DNA of 64,000 bases from Halisarca cf. caerulea (Eukaryota > Porifera > Demospongiae > Chondrillida > Halisarcidae). Shown here piece by piece: positions 33,565 through 46,782 of this stretch. The translations under genes were made by a program, and so were the position numbers. How positions within the stretch are numbered: position 1 is the stretch's first letter; the number at the start of each line of letters is the position of its first letter. The DNA lies in contig CAUJGJ010000371.1 of the NCBI GenBank assembly GCA_963170055.1, positions 2,194,511 to 2,258,510 of the forward strand, in the 5' to 3' direction. The notes under the pieces are model-generated. The model worked only from the letters and a program-made list of their open reading frames with translations. It was not told where the DNA came from and searched no databases.

Positions 33565-35740
33565 CTTCTCAAATATTGGTCTTAGCAACACCATATCCAA
33601 CACTACACAAACACACCCACAGCACTTGCGTAACTTCATGCATGTGTGTCCACTGGGAAGGTGGGTGGTGCTAGCGCCAAATATTGGCCTTAGTACCACC
33701 ATATTGAACACTACACAAATACGCCCACAGCACTTCAAGAACTTCATGTGTGTCCACGTACTGGGAATGTGCGTAGTGCTAGTTCCAAATATTGGTCTTA
33801 GCACCTACAAATCCAACACAGCACAAATACGCCCACAGCACATGAGAAACTTCATGTGTGTCCACTGGGAATGTGTGTGGTGCTAGACTAAGTGCCAAAT
33901 ATTGGTCTTAACACCACCATATATAAAACACTACACAAATACACCTACAGCACTTCAGAATCTCATGTGTGTCCACTGGGAATGTGCATGCATAGTGCCA
34001 AATATTGGTCTTATAGCATCACCATATCCAACAGTACACAAATACGCCCACAGCACTTCAGTAACTCCATGTGTGTCCATTGGAAAAGTGCGTGGTGCTA
34101 GCACCAAATATTGGTCTTATAGCATCACCATATCCAACACTACACAAATACGCCCACAGCACTTCAGTAACTCCATGTGTGTCCATTGGAAAAGTGCGTG
34201 GTGCTAGCACCAAATATTGGTCTTATAGCATCACCATACCCAACAGTACACAAATACGCCCACAGCACTTCAGTAACTCCATGTGTGTCCATTGGAAAAG
34301 TGCGTGGTGCTAGCACCAAATATTGGTCCTAGCACCACCATACCCAACAGTACACAAATACGCCCACAGCACTTCAGTAACTCCATGTGTGTCCATTGGA
34401 AAAGTGCGTGGTGCTAGCACCAAATATTGGTCCTAGCACCACCATACCCAACAGTACACAAATACGCCCACAGCACTTCAGTAACTCCATGTGTGTCCAT
34501 TGGAAAAGTGCGTGGTGCTAGCACCAAATATTGGTCTTATAGCATCACCATATCCAACACTACACAAATACGCCCACAGCACTTCAGTAAATCCATGTGT
34601 GTCTGTTAGGAATGTGTGTAGTGCTAGTGCCAAATATTGGTCTTTACACCTACAAATCCAACACAGCACAAATACGCCCACAGCACATAAGAAACTTCAT
34701 GTGTTTCCACTTGGAATGGGCGTAGGGCTAATCCCAATTATTGCCAATGCCTTAGCACAACAATATTTAACACTAAACAAATACGCCCATAACACTTCGG
34801 AAACTTCATGTGTTTCCACGCCAAACATTGGTCTTAGCATCACCATGTCCAACACTACACAAATACGCCCACAGCACTTTAGAAACTTCATGTGCGTCCA
34901 CTGGGAATGTGTGTTGTGCTAGTGCCAAATATTGGTCTTAGCACTACGATATCCAACACTACACAAATACGCCCACAGCACTTTGGAAACTTCATGTGCG
35001 TCCACTGGGAATGTGTGTGGTGCTAGTACCAAATATTGGTCCTAGCACCACCATATCCAACACATGCAACACAAATACGCCCATTTTATTTCAGAAACGT
35101 CATGTGTTTCCACTGGGTATGTACGTGGTGCTAGTGCCAAATATTGCTTTTAGCACCACCCTATACAACACTACACAAATACGCCCACAGCTAGCACTTC
35201 TGAATCAGTAACTTAATGCGTGTCTACTGGGAATGTGGGTGGTGCTAGTGCCAAATATTGGTCTTTGTACCACCATATTCAACACTATGGAAATTCACCC
35301 ACAGCACATCAGAAATGTCATGTGTGTTCACTGGGAATGTGCGTGGTGCTAGTGCCAAATATTGGTCTTAGCAACATCACATCCAACACTATACACAAAT
35401 TCGCTCACAGCACTTTGGAAACTTCATGTGTGTCTATTGGGAATGTGCATGGTGCTAGTTTCAATTATTGGTCTTAGCACCACTATATCCAACACTACAC
35501 AAATACGCCCACAGCACATCAGAAACTTCATGTGTGTCCACTTGGAAAGTGCGTGGTGCTAGAAACAAATATTGGTGTTAACACTACCATACCCAACACT
35601 ACACAAATGCACCCTCAGCACATTGGAAACTTCATGTGTGTCTGTTAGGAATGTGCGTGGTGCTAGTGCCAAATATTGGTCTTAGCACCACCATATCCAA
35701 CACTACATATGCCCACAGTACTTCAGGAACTTCATGTGTG
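33565..35740. repeat. ~104-bp minisatellite, about 21 copies
   Basis: The unit contains gtgccaaatattggtcttag, then caccaccatatccaacac, tacacaaatacgcccacagc, acttcatgtgtgtccactgg and gaatgtgcgtggtgcta. Copies at 34020-34600 are nearly identical, and those at the edges are diverged, the pattern expected from unequal exchange in the centre. No gene is visible. It occupies the place expected for the body of a further Roc-COR copy. Confidence 0.95.
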
Positions 35741-36300
<560 letters not shown>

Positions 36301-36979
36301 CGCGCACAAGTGTAAGTGTATGTATAAGTGTGATGTGGGCTGCAACAAGGCTAGAAATAGCAGCCTACTATCTGCCATTTTCCAAGCAAAACATGAATAT
36401 GGTGGACCAAAATTGAATTGGGTCAGCCATTAAAATTTGGCTAACCAATGTCATTGGTCTTTTGTTATAAGGAATCTGTATATCACCAGATGGGATACAG
36501 TGAAGTGTTTGCATATATATATGCTAACGTGTACAGCAGTGGATCACAGTGAGCATATTTGGGCCCGTGTCATGATGCATACACAGTATGCCCTGTACTC
36601 TTACACATGTACAGTTGTGAGTGCATAGGACTGATGTTTGCATGCATGGGCAGTATTGTGTACTGTAGAGCCTTCAGACAATTTTGTATGATAGGATTTG
36701 CGCACGTACGTATGTACTGTAGGACCTGTGTTCACTATAGGAAAACAACAAACAGTTCCCCCGGCCCTCCCTCCCCCACATATAAATCACCTTCCCGTCT
36801 ACCTTTGGTGTATTGCATGTATGTGTGGTTACAATGTCATTGTGAGATATTAATTTTGTGATTTTTGTATACATGCATATTTCCTTGATTTTTCGTTTAA
36901 TTTATGCAAATTGCTACAATTCATTCTGTCATTCAATTACTTTTGCACACTCTCCCTGTCCTTTATTCTCCCTTTGAAG

Positions 36980-37739
36980 TGGAAATGCATGCATCTGGGA
37001 TAAAAGGAACTGCTTTGTTGTGTACGAAAACATGCAAAGAACGCTTGTGAACACTTGTCTTGAGTTAACATTCGCAACCACTACCTCGTGGTACTCTACT
37101 ACTAGCCTCATAGGGTAAGCGGTCACTATGTACTCTGCAGACACTGTCTGAACTATACGCACATGAATATATATATTAATACGTATACAGTCACTGCATG
37201 TGGTACCTTCATGTGTACGTGGTCATATCAGTGTATGTGGACATTTTGTGCAGAACTTGTCCACAGGAGGAGGAGGGTCCTCGTGAAATGAAAGGATTGG
37301 CAGTGTTTTGTATCCTTGTGCATTATTAGTTACTGTAGTCTGTCCTCCACTTCCTGTTGGGATGGGGTTTTACTGTAGTACCAGATTGCTTGTTGAAGGA
37401 CTATGTCCTGTAAAGGCAAGTGAGAATTTGAAATTGAATCTTATCACAACTGTGGGCTGTTTTGTTGTTGTGACTGGGGGAGGGGGAGGGGGGGGGGGGT
37501 ATTGTAGTAGTAGCCTGCCTGTTGGTTGTTGTTATAACTTTTGGTTGTTGTTATGACTGCTTTGTACAATTGCAAGTTACTTGATCAATGTCCTTTACAG
37601 CTTCTTGTACATTTTTGTCATGCAGGTATTCAAAAAGAGTAACCAAGATGCGATCGAAGATTAGAAGAAAGAAATAGTCGAAGAAAAACTGTATGAAAGC
37701 CAAATATATGGTGTAGATTTGGATAAAGACAAGAGATAG
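36980..37739 (+). pseudogene. SF3B6 pseudogene fragment (copies of exons 4 and 5)
   Basis: Two exon copies, 36980-37114 and 37626-37739, match SF3B6 exons 4 and 5, and the intron between them is also homologous, so this is a DNA-level duplicate and not a retrocopy. Relative to the gene, exon 4 has lost one base (actgc-tttgttgtgtac), lost nine bases (atatttgat) and gained an in-frame TAG where the gene has CAG (tactactag). The exon 5 copy has several indels but keeps tttggataaagacaagagatag. The splice donor and acceptor survive. Exons 1-3 are absent. The homology continues past the stop to about 37960. Confidence 0.93.
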
Positions 37740-38699
37740 GATAATTCCACTGCCAGTGTTTATGTTTGTGTATTTCAACTTGCACATATGCATGTACATC
37801 TTGTATGCAAATTACGGGTTCATTGTGGGACGGACAAGATTGCTGAGTATAGCTCCATTCTGTTTGCATTGCGTGGCAGATCGTTACAAAATCCTCAATT
37901 GTCTTTGAGCTGCACTTATTTATGCATGATCGTGCATTGTGTTCCTTTTGTTCTTAGGTACCTTATGCAGGGGCATAGGAACACTCACACAAGTGAGTGG
38001 GCCAGAATTCGAAGGTTCTACAGTAGATCAATGTAGCATTTGTTCATACAGCAATATGTTAGGCACATGCATGATTTTGGGTCCTACTCCCTAAGGGTGA
38101 AAGGGCCAGGACTCTCGAGCCTGCCCCCCTGGTTCCTATATACGCCTATATGCATGCTATATAGGTGTACGTATATTATAATATTATGTACGTATATTTG
38201 CTCATTGAAAGTATATAATATGCATGTATAAATATGTCTAAATTATGCTGGAATGTATGTATTTGCATGCATGCAATGCCTATATATGGAGTGACAAGAT
38301 GGCATGTAGTTATACCACATAATATTCTAGTGCAAGTGCTATGAGGCATAGGCATTCTGTATAATTCACGATGTAGTTAACCTCAGAGCCACTCCATAAT
38401 CCAACAACCTCCTAATCCGACATCGTTTCAAGCCCTATTGAGTGTCGGATTAGGAAGGTCCCACTGTAGTTCCATCATGTTGTTATGCTACAAATTGAAA
38501 TATAACAACAATTAAATCCATGAACTATAGGAAAATGTTAATCATTTGTGAAAATTAATACACAGATAATGGTTTCAAATCCAAATCTAACGAACAAAAG
38601 ATTACTACTATATTTACAGCATTTACAGGACATACATATGCACATTTGCATGTGATTGCATACAACAATCATAGATTCTGATGTCAGCATTAGCTGATG
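37740..38699. other. Region downstream of the SF3B6 pseudogene
   Basis: The first part matches the sequence after the true SF3B6 gene (15208-15420). The rest is AT-rich, with an inverted-repeat fragment at 38380-38470 (actccataatccaacaacct and ttaggaaggtcccactgtag). Confidence 0.6.
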
Positions 38700-39064
38700 C
38701 TACACATACGTATGTACGTATGTACAGGAACTACTGGTCATGTACTGTTTGTCTATACGTACAATACTCCTCAATTTGTTGAATTCTTGACTCTTTTTCA
38801 GATTCTTACAGAAGACTCTCCACGTTGGTTTGGGAGTTCGTTTGAGCCATTCTTGCAAAATGTCAATACACTTTGACTTGAGGTTCCCAGGACCTTCCAC
38901 GACAGCTTTTGTGAAGTCCTCAATATTCAGTACTGAGCCCAGCAGTTTCAAGTGAGGTAACATCATATCCATATATGGAAGAAGGTCAGCAGTGGATTGG
39001 ATGATGCTGTCCATGGGCTGACCCTGAGAGACTGAGAAAACATTAGTGATATTAATACGTATTT

Positions 39065-39132
<68 letters not shown>

Positions 39133-42100
39133 CATGTGTGTGTGTGCGTGTGTGTGTGTGTGCACGCGCGTACGTGCGTGTGCGTGCGTACATGTGTGCA
39201 TCACCAATACAATTAATGGATGTGTAAGGTGTGTGTATATAGACAAGCATGCTTGACATGGATGTGTGTGTGTGTGTGTACATATTATACATACATGAGA
39301 GAACACAGCAATAGCAGTCAAAGATGACAACAAACAATATGAGTTAAAGAAGCCTACAAGCAAAATCTTTCAGATCCACAAATAGGAATTAAGCTCACCA
39401 CATTTTGACGAACTGTAGACTTGAGACACTGCCTTTACTGTAGATTCGCTGAGTGCTCTCTCCACATCTCCAACAACACTAGCATATCCAGCACTTCTGA
39501 TGGACATTAACACTGTCTTCCACAGTCTATGACTACCTCCTGTTCCCTTATCAACAGACAGCCATCTTGAGAACATGCGGTAACAGGACAGGTGGACATT
39601 GTTGGGGGTGTCTTGTTTGATTCTCTTCAAAACTGACTCTTCTACTTCCAAGTCTTTACCGACAGAATACCAGTCAAGGGCAATGTGAGGAATCACCCAT
39701 TTATCCAGTTCATCAAGAGTGGGCGTGGTCAGGAGAGGCTCATCTGTAGAATGACAACATTCAAATTATAATCATTCGATTAGATGCCGTTTTGCTACAT
39801 AAACAGGTACATACCTAGTGACATTGGAGGGGTTCGTACAGTGGGTGGGTCACCAGAAGGTGGATGGGTATGTTCAGTGGGTGGGTGATCAACTGGAACA
39901 TGGGTGTGTCCAGTGGGTGTGTCATTAACAGGAGAATAAGTGTGCTCATTGGGTGGGTCACAAGTGGTAGTACTGTTTCCTTCTGAAGAGCTGTTCTTCT
40001 CAGAGACATCTACGTACAAGGAGTGACAGCAAGGCAACTCAATTTTATACTCTTACAAATAGCTAACCTAAACTATAGCAATAATGTAAATAAAGGTATA
40101 CATTATGCAAACACAGCCACCAGGATGCAGTATGTACACAAACATGCAAAACCATGCACAAAATACTCAACAAAACGAATCATATTAATACTGACACCAA
40201 ACAAAGGAAACTCACCATAGTACATCAGCTCCACAACACCTGATGGACAGGTACCACAGAAGATTTCAGATATCCCTTTTACTCTTGCCTGTCTAGAGGA
40301 TGGTTTGCTTGAGAAACAACTTGTTTTACCAGTTCTTGTGGACTCCAACACAATACTAAGTGGGTACATCTGGTGAGGGGAGGGGGAGGACGGGTCAGAG
40401 AGGAGGACCTCGGGGTCCACTCCGTGGATGATGTAAGCACATCCTGACAGGCTTGGGTTGATTTGGGCAATAGTAGATTTGATATCGCGAGTGATCTGTG
40501 ACAGGTATTGACAGAGGTCATTGGGATCAGTTGTACTTCGTCCAATCACCTGAATTACAGCATTGTTGCTGATTTGGACGGCGATCACTACACCAGCAAG
40601 GGTTGGCCAAGACAATCCATTCCACCAGACACTGCAGTAGTGTTGTCTGGTGTCTGCACAATGGAACACGTGAAGGGACGACAACCGGAGGATGATGGTT
40701 TGGATGAGTCGAGGAGAAATAAAGTGATTCAGATTAGCTTGAAACTGCCAACATAGAGTGTGACAGACTTGGTCAGGTTGGGTGTTGTCAAACACTTTAG
40801 GGCGTTCTGAGGAGACCAGAGCTGGGAAGAAGAGAAAATCATGACATTCACTTGTGTCAATGGTCAACTTTAGGATTTCTTCCTTGAGAATTACAGGATC
40901 CACTTCAATACAGAAATCCATAGCAATGAGAACATCGCGGATCATTCCTACATCCAAAGTGTTAAAGAGGTTGCTGAGTTCTTGGACACTCAAGAGACCA
41001 AACTCATTGACAATCTTCTTGGAGGGTGAGAAGAGGGTACCGTACACCTCATGAAGAATAGCTGGAAGGACCAGTACCAGCCAGCTGTTTAAAGGTTCTT
41101 CTTTGTTGGGAAGATAGAGGTAGTGACCAGTGGATGAGAGATCCTTGCACACATCATCTGCTGAAGGCATGTTCTTTGGAAGAATTTCTTTATTGTCATC
41201 TATCCACTTGGCAAAGGATGATAATCTTAAAGCTTTATCACTCACAATTAGAGTTTTCATTTGGGAAATAACCCAACATAAGCTGTAAGTGGCGTTGGCC
41301 TGTACTTGCAGCCCTTGTACCTCCTGTAAATATTGGCACAAGTTGGCAAAACCACTTGAATATGGCTGCCGACAGTTGAGAAGACACAGTCCTTGAAAAG
41401 TAATTGGGATATCACAATATGATTTTTTTAAAGATTGGTAGCAGTTTTCTAGTTTTTCTTTAGCTGTAGACTGTGATTCCACTCTATCCATAAAACTACC
41501 AGCAACAATGACTTGAATGAGATTAGTGGATGATGAAGGCAACTTTCTCAAAGGATGTAACCAGCGCTCGAGTTGTTGTGTGATGACAGGTTCCTCTTCT
41601 GTAGCCTTAGCAACCACTATGATGGTAACAGATCCACGTTGGTTGAACAAAGATTCCATGAACATCTCGTGAGGTCCATGGTACTCGTGCTGACCGGCAA
41701 AGTCAAAAAACACAACATTTCCATACTTGCGGCTTCTGATGGAAATGGGATCAATACCAGCTGTACGATTGCGTATGTCTTTCACTCCAAACAATCGGTG
41801 CTTGAATTTATAGAGGACAGATTCATTCTCATTCTGTAGTGAAGCAATCAGGGTGCTCTTGCCACAACAGGCATTACCAATGACACAGACAGTCTTCTTT
41901 GTGGTAAATGACAAAGCAATCTGAATTGCTTGGTTAAACACTTTAGAGGCAAGGTCCAGAGCAGTTTGTCCATTATAATTTTTGATTCGTATGTCAGCAC
42001 CTGCCTCAGCTAAAAGTACCCCACACTGTATGTGGTTTCCCTTTGCTGCCTCATGAAGAGCAGTAGAGCCCTGTTTGTTGATTACATTCACACTCACACC

Positions 42101-43390
42101 AGCCAAAATGAGGGCTTTGACAAGAGATTCATGTCCATTTTTGCTTGCCAACTCCAGTGGATTGATATCCGTCCAATTTTTAACCTGAATACGGATCCCA
42201 GCTTTGACTATGGAAAGAGCCAAATTGAGGTCATGTTTATAGTGTATACAACAACAAACTAGCATGCCACCTTCTGATGGTGATAGTCTAGTTACATCAG
42301 CACCATGTTCTACAAGGATACATGGTACACTACTATAGATGTGAAACGATATGGCAGTCTGCAGTACAGTCTGCAGTGGTGTTTGATTTCTACTGTCCTC
42401 TTCATCAATGTTGGCATTGTTATTCACTAGTAACTCTACTATTTTGACAATGTCAGCTTTTCCACGCCAGACAAAATGGAGGGCTGTCCTACCTTCACTG
42501 TCTTTAAGGTTCACATCAGCACCATGTCCTATGAGGAAGGCCACAGTGCCAAAATCACCTTTCTCCACAGCCTTCATTAATGGAGTGACAGAATTGTCAT
42601 CTTGGACATTGACATTAGCACCTTTTAACACCAATGTTTCAATAATATCAAAACGGCCCATCTCCACAGCGTAGAAAAGAGTGCGCCCAGTGTTAGCACT
42701 GTGTTGGATTAACAACGTCACTATCTCCCAGTGTTTACACGCAGCAGCCTGCATCAGAGGAGTGTGCCCATTTCTATCTACAATATTAACCCTTGCACCA
42801 TGACTGATTAGTAACATCACTGTTTTCAGGTGTCCGTGGTAAGTAGCCAACATAAGAGGCGTGCGCCCACTGTTATCTACAGCACTAACCCTAGCACCAT
42901 GCTCGATTAGACATGGCACTATCTCCCATTGCTGACAATCAATGGCAAACATTAGAGGAGTGCACCCATGGTTGTCTGCTGCATTAACCCCAGCTCCATG
43001 CTCGATCAGAAATGACATCACCTCCAAGTGTTTACATTTAGCGGCCCACATCAGAGAAGTGCGACCATTATACCTGATATCTACGGCATTAACATCCGCT
43101 CCCTTCTCCACCAAAAGTCGAACAACACTGACATGTCCACTCACAATAGCTGCGTGAAGGGCACAAGCATGACGATGTCCTGTCAACATAATATTAACAT
43201 TAACACCGTATTCGATCAGAAACTCAACAATTTCCTCTTGACCGTTCAAAGCTGCCAAGTACAAATAGTCATACTCCTCATCAAGGTCATGCTTAGTAAT
43301 TTGAGAGTCTATGTGCTTAGTGACTAGTGATTTTACTGCATTTAGGTCTCCTTCGATACAAGCAGACCTCAAGGAGTTCCTTGAAGTCAT
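38700..43390 (-). CDS. Ankyrin-Roc-COR-DEATH-DEATH protein, copy 3
   Basis: Four exons on the - strand: 43390-40216, 40009-39815, 39743-39399 and 39031-38700, with phase-1 introns; exons 2 and 3 have exactly the same lengths as in copy 1 (195 and 345 nt). The product is about 1350 residues: ankyrin repeats, Roc (GNACCGKSTL; DFAGQHEYHGPHE; G4 VAGSFMD), COR (STGHYLYLPN; VLIAMDFCIEVD), the THTHxP linker and two DEATH domains (LDWYSVGKDLEVEESVLKRI; LLGSVLNIEDFTKAVVEG). The last exon lacks the stop used by copy 1 and runs about 14 codons further. The start is MTSRNSLRSAC; an upstream in-frame ATG at 43423 exists but is not conserved. It is divergent from TPT1, with 215 bp between the start codons. 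Function as a kinase-less DAPK1-like death or immune adaptor is inferred. Confidence 0.88.
39067..39195. repeat. (GT)n microsatellite
   Basis: A GT tract followed by gtgc/gcgcgtacgtgcg sequence in the last intron of Roc-COR copy 3, the same intron that holds the GT tract of copy 1. Confidence 0.96.
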
Positions 43391-43605
43391 TTCTAGTCCA
43401 TTCTCACCTCTGAAACGAACCAATCAACAGAACGACAATTTGTGATCCACTTCTAGGGGATTGTTTACTTATAGATACTCCGCCTAACGTCCGCCATATT
43501 GCGATAAAAATTTTGCGTGTTTTGCCGTTTCTGTGGAAAATTGTAATTCGTCTTCCGTGACTGTACGTATTATACAGTAACGAATCCCCGCTTATCTCCC
43601 CCAAA
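43391..43605. promoter_or_regulatory. Bidirectional promoter region of Roc-COR gene 3 and TPT1
   Basis: The start codons of the two divergent genes are 215 bp apart. The segment contains CGTCCGCCATATTGCGAT at 43488-43505, 98 bp from the Roc-COR start. Just upstream of the TPT1 ATG it contains a pyrimidine-rich run (cttatctccccc), consistent with, but not proof of, the 5' TOP motif known for TPT1 mRNAs. Confidence 0.6.
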
Positions 43606-43895
43606 ATGCGCCTTTTCAAGGATATTATATCAGGTAAGAGAAAGAGAGTGTTTTTCTTTTGTTGTCTATTGTTTATTTGTTGTTCTAACTTATCTATTCT
43701 TCTCTGTCGAAGAATATACCCAATGTGACATTGGTCACCCAATGGTCACTTGTGTACTTCCAAGCGTCCTCCAAAGTTACCTGTGAATGTTATAAAATCT
43801 GATTATTGCGATAATAAAGCTGGCTTTATTGTGCTCCGTCACCTCGTGGCGCACGCGCGTGTGTGTGGAGGGGCATGTGTGTGTATGTGTGCGTG

Positions 43896-43927
<32 letters not shown>

Positions 43928-46602
43928 TGCGTGCGTACGTGCGTGCGTGCGTGTGTGGGTGTGTGGGAGTATGGATGTGTGGGTGAGGGTGGGGGAGCTT
44001 ACAAGTGTGACATTTAGGAGAATGTCCGCAAGGCTAGGCTAAATTTTAAAGCTGAGATTCGGGTTATAGTTGGGCCTAAGACACCTTTTGTGATGTACAC
44101 ATTTCACTTTACAGCCAAACTTACATTTAATCATAGTATCTATGGTTTAATGTTCCCACCTGCTTTTATGTCTCATGTGTGACAAGATGCCTTTGTATGT
44201 ATGTATATACTTCTGTAGGTGATGAGCTGTTCTCAGATGTCTATCCCATGAAGGTTGTACATGATTGCCTGTATGAAGTGGACGGAAAGGTAACAGCTGT
44301 GGATGTATTGTGTGTGCCATGTTCTCTCAGTGCTTCTTCCAATATTCTTGGTACGGGATGCCCCATCCACTTAGTACAGGATGCCCCACCCACGTAGTAT
44401 GGGATACCCCACCTACGTACTTAGTACACACAGGGCCGCCGGAACCACCCGGGCTCTGGCCCTACCACTTTCTGGGTCAGATCCAATGAATTTGTTTGTC
44501 TGACAATAGTATAGTCTCCCATATATTCATTCCTAAATCACAAGATTTCGTCTTGCACACATTAAACAGTCAAAGTATATATAATACAAGTAAATTCGTT
44601 CTGTAGAGCACTCAACAATGTTATGTATTCATACAGAACCAAACCGCGTATCATTTGTAGTTATCACAGCCATTTTATTGTTAAGCTATTTTGTACATTT
44701 TATTACTACCTATAAATGTGTATAATTACACTGTACAAAGGCCAGAAGTAGCGTAGGTAACCGTTCACGTTCACAAAAGGGATTATTGTGCGTGCAGTGC
44801 TTAATTGTTCTAATGTTAACGCTGCCGTACGTTACCAGTTCACTCAGATTGTCCTACTAGAATACTACTGCATGGTAATAACCAATGTGCCAAGGACAGG
44901 AGTGATATAGCCATCCCCTAAGGTAGCGTTAGAAAAATCATAAGTTGCTCTTTGATTGTTTCAACCGTTACGCGATGCCCCACCCACATAGTACAGGGTG
45001 CCGCATTCACTTAGTATGGGATGCCCCACCCATTTAGTAAGAGACCCAACCCACTTTATTTTTACTCATTTGGTCCACACATTGTTTGTATCATTGAATA
45101 GTAATAATAAAAAAATGAAGAAAATGCCTCAGACACAGTATACGGACTGTCCAACCATCCTGATTTAGGCGGGATTGTCCCAATTTTCAAGCTTCTGTCC
45201 CAAGTTCCAAATGGGACAATGTTTGTCCCGCTAAGTGGGCATTGATTCAGATATAATTATCATTAGAGATCGACGTAAATGTCTCTATTTCAGATTAAGT
45301 GACTGAATGATATTAGCTCAAAACATTCAGTAAAGTATGCATTTTCAAGACCTGAAGCTAACTGTGCTGAAGGTGGTCATTTTTTTGTTATTTCAACTTG
45401 GGTGGTATGTTTAGTGGCAGTGTGCTTAGTGGCTGCTGTGCTGTAGACAAGTGGCTGTGGGATTGTTTGGTTGATTTTCTACTTATTTATTTTATGGTGT
45501 GTTGGATACGGTACAGGTCATTAAGAAGTTCCCACTTTGTAATTGTAATACAAATTTCTTACGATATATTTACGTCTACGATACGATGAAATTACTATCA
45601 CAATGCAAAGAGATAACGATTGTCCTGTGTTCAGAATCTACCAAAATTACAAAGTGCTTCATAAGAAGAAAAAGGTGTTGGTATGAGACATGTGCATGAA
45701 GAGTTCTGCAACTTCTGCTTTGCAATCGCATCTGAGCTCGCGTGATAGCCATTTTGGGCAAATTTTGCAATGACGTATGTGCGCATATAATTTTCATTCA
45801 CAATGAGAAACTCAACGTAGATTCATCCTTGAAAATTCACCCCATGTAGTTGCTGTTGATAGTGAAGCATATGAAAATTGATAATTGCGTCTTACGAGCA
45901 ATTTTTATATCTTGGCAAATTTAGTTTAATCATTTGCTCGCGTCTGAGCCACACTCTTGGACCTCGTCGTTAGCTTTCGATGAGCCTGCCGATCCTGTCT
46001 TCTCCTGTATCATGGAGTCTAGTATTTTTGACTTACTAGCAAAATATGTCATAACTTCCCTCGTGGTGCTTAACCCTTTAAACTCAAGTTTTGTACCAAT
46101 AGAAGTTTAGGCCCTAGTTACGCCATTGTCTGCTTTGTGTAGTCGGAATACATTTCTTTTTTTCACTCAAACGTGAGATATTACTTAGGAAACCTTACAC
46201 AGCGAATGAATGAGGTGAAAATATGGAGAGAGATATGCATTTTTTGCAAATGACGATATCAGATGACGATTTGGACGATGATTTTACCATGACAGTACTA
46301 TGAATTTACGATAGTATTATGATAGAAATTGATTACGAATACGATACGATATGGGAACTTTTTAATGACATGTACCGTAAGTATGCATATGTACATCAAC
46401 ATGTGCTTGTATCTCATTGCTGTGCAGTTAGTCACAGAGGAGGACACCTTTGATGACTCTAAACTAGGTGCTAATCCTTCAGCTGAGGAGGCCCAGGAGG
46501 AGACTGAAAAATCAGTGAAGAAGGGCTGTAACATTGTCTTGGCTAATAGGTTGGTCGAAACAGGTTATGCGAAGAAGGACTACAAAACGTATATAAAGGT
46601 GT

Positions 46603-46692
<90 letters not shown>

Positions 46693-46702
46693 ACGCATGT
46701 TA

Positions 46703-46782
<80 letters not shown>

